A DNA stretch of 64,000 nt. Source: Albidovulum sp. Lineage in GTDB: Bacteria; Pseudomonadota; Alphaproteobacteria; Rhodobacterales; Rhodobacteraceae. The DNA is taken from contig JALSJQ010000045.1 in NCBI GenBank assembly GCA_026989275.1, positions 62,001 to 126,000 of the forward strand, given 5' to 3'. This document shows, piece after piece, positions 63,548 to 64,000 of the stretch (position 1 is the first letter of the stretch; every line of letters starts with the position of its first letter). The notes beneath the pieces are model-generated. The model did no database searches, was not told the origin of the DNA, and worked only from the letters and a program-made list of their open reading frames with translations. A program made the position numbers and the translations under genes.

Positions 63548-64000
63548 CGGCGCTTCCATGCGCCCGGGCGCCCCAGGAGCACGGACGCAGGAGCGGGGCC
63601 GGTTCCGGGTTTGCCGGAGATGCGGAAGCGGACCTCGCGAGCGCATCGCGTGCAGGAACGTGACATCATGCTCCGGCTTGCCGGAAGGGTTTGCCGGAGA
63701 GTGGGGAAACCCCGGTGCCTGAAGGCCCGGATGCCTGGCGCCGGGCGTGGACCGGTGGTTCTCGGCAACGGGCTCCGGTGGTATGCCGTTTTTGTCGCCC
63801 GGCAGGTTCGAGAGCCCGGCCAAGCTCCACCGTCGCAGGCATGCTGCGGCCATGAAACATGCCCGGTATGGGAAGAAGGCGCGGGGACAACGCGCTGCAT
63901 GTTATAAACTTCGTTATATTTCAGCTAATTGAAGGGCGGTTTTCTTGTGAAGTGCGTATTGCGGGTTTGCAGTGCCAAGGACGCGGACTCCCTGCCGTCT
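63527..64000. other. Right-edge gap after prfB
   Basis: No gene is supported. A 14-bp direct repeat (GGGTTTGCCGGAGA at 63607-63620 and 63687-63700) lies here. The last part, about 63895-63960, is AT-rich with ATTTCAGCTAATT and is probably the promoter region of a gene beyond the window. Confidence 0.45.

Overview
This is a 64 kb stretch of a very GC-rich (about 70% by eye) bacterial chromosome with 58 supported protein genes, one tRNA and no mobile element, rRNA or CRISPR array. The gene content points to an alphaproteobacterium, probably a deep or high-GC member of Rhodobacterales or a close order. Reasons: ethylmalonyl-CoA mutase plus crotonyl-CoA carboxylase/reductase, an NDUFA12-type complex I assembly gene, the NDUFA12-mlaD-DUF2155-aat block, the SUV3-like helicase-S4-fdxA-carD block, the trpGDC-moaC-moeA-lexA operon, a GTTC-N7-GTTC LexA box, an LpcC-like mannosyltransferase and a TRAP transporter.

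Layout. 0.2-7.2 kb: an aminotransferase, a phosphoribosyltransferase, a complete TRAP transporter (dctP-dctQ-dctM) and a lipopolysaccharide-core mannosyltransferase. 7.3-11.8 kb: O-acetylhomoserine sulfhydrylase, a pyruvyltransferase-like protein, a solitary sdhB, a DUF3108 periplasmic protein and a DUF1931 histone-fold protein. 11.9-17.8 kb: deoD and the ethylmalonyl-CoA genes ecm and ccrA, which face away from each other around a hydrolase and a small membrane protein. 17.9-20.3 kb: DUF3179 protein, cyclophilin, coaD. 20.5-29.4 kb: tRNA-Leu(UAG), tig, clpP, clpX, NDUFA12, mlaD, DUF2155, aat, a methyltransferase and serS.

29.4-36.5 kb: a 1.24 kb gene-free stretch, then the tightly overlapped reverse-strand operon trpG-trpD-ung-trpC-moaC-moeA followed by lexA, which has its own SOS promoter. 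36.9-44.5 kb: divergent polysaccharide deacetylase, DUF502 membrane protein, the pseudouridine catabolic pair psuG/psuK and rpmG. The kinase reading frame is 851 codons long because two long low-complexity segments interrupt an otherwise normal PfkB fold; this is the strangest object in the window. 44.9-51.5 kb: histidinol-phosphatase-type IMPase, XRE regulator, quinone oxidoreductase, Bax-inhibitor-1 protein, lipase-like hydrolase, SCP2 protein, TPR protein. 51.6-56.5 kb: helicase, S4 protein, fdxA, carD. 57.1-64 kb: cobS and cobT (divergent), a BKACE enzyme with its own TetR regulator, a YeeE/YedE sulfur transporter and prfB.

Functional links. ecm and ccrA belong to acetyl-CoA assimilation, and Ecm needs the cobalamin whose lower-ligand steps use CobT and CobS. 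tig, clpP and clpX form the usual proteostasis block. Several gene pairs overlap by 4 bp (ATGA), indicating translational coupling. An 18-bp motif recurs upstream of ccrA, upstream of ecm and in the coaD/tRNA-Leu spacer and may be an operator. No obvious novel defence or mobile system was found; the best candidates for new biology are the interrupted kinase, this motif, the histone-fold gene and the SOS/uracil-repair genes built into a tryptophan operon.
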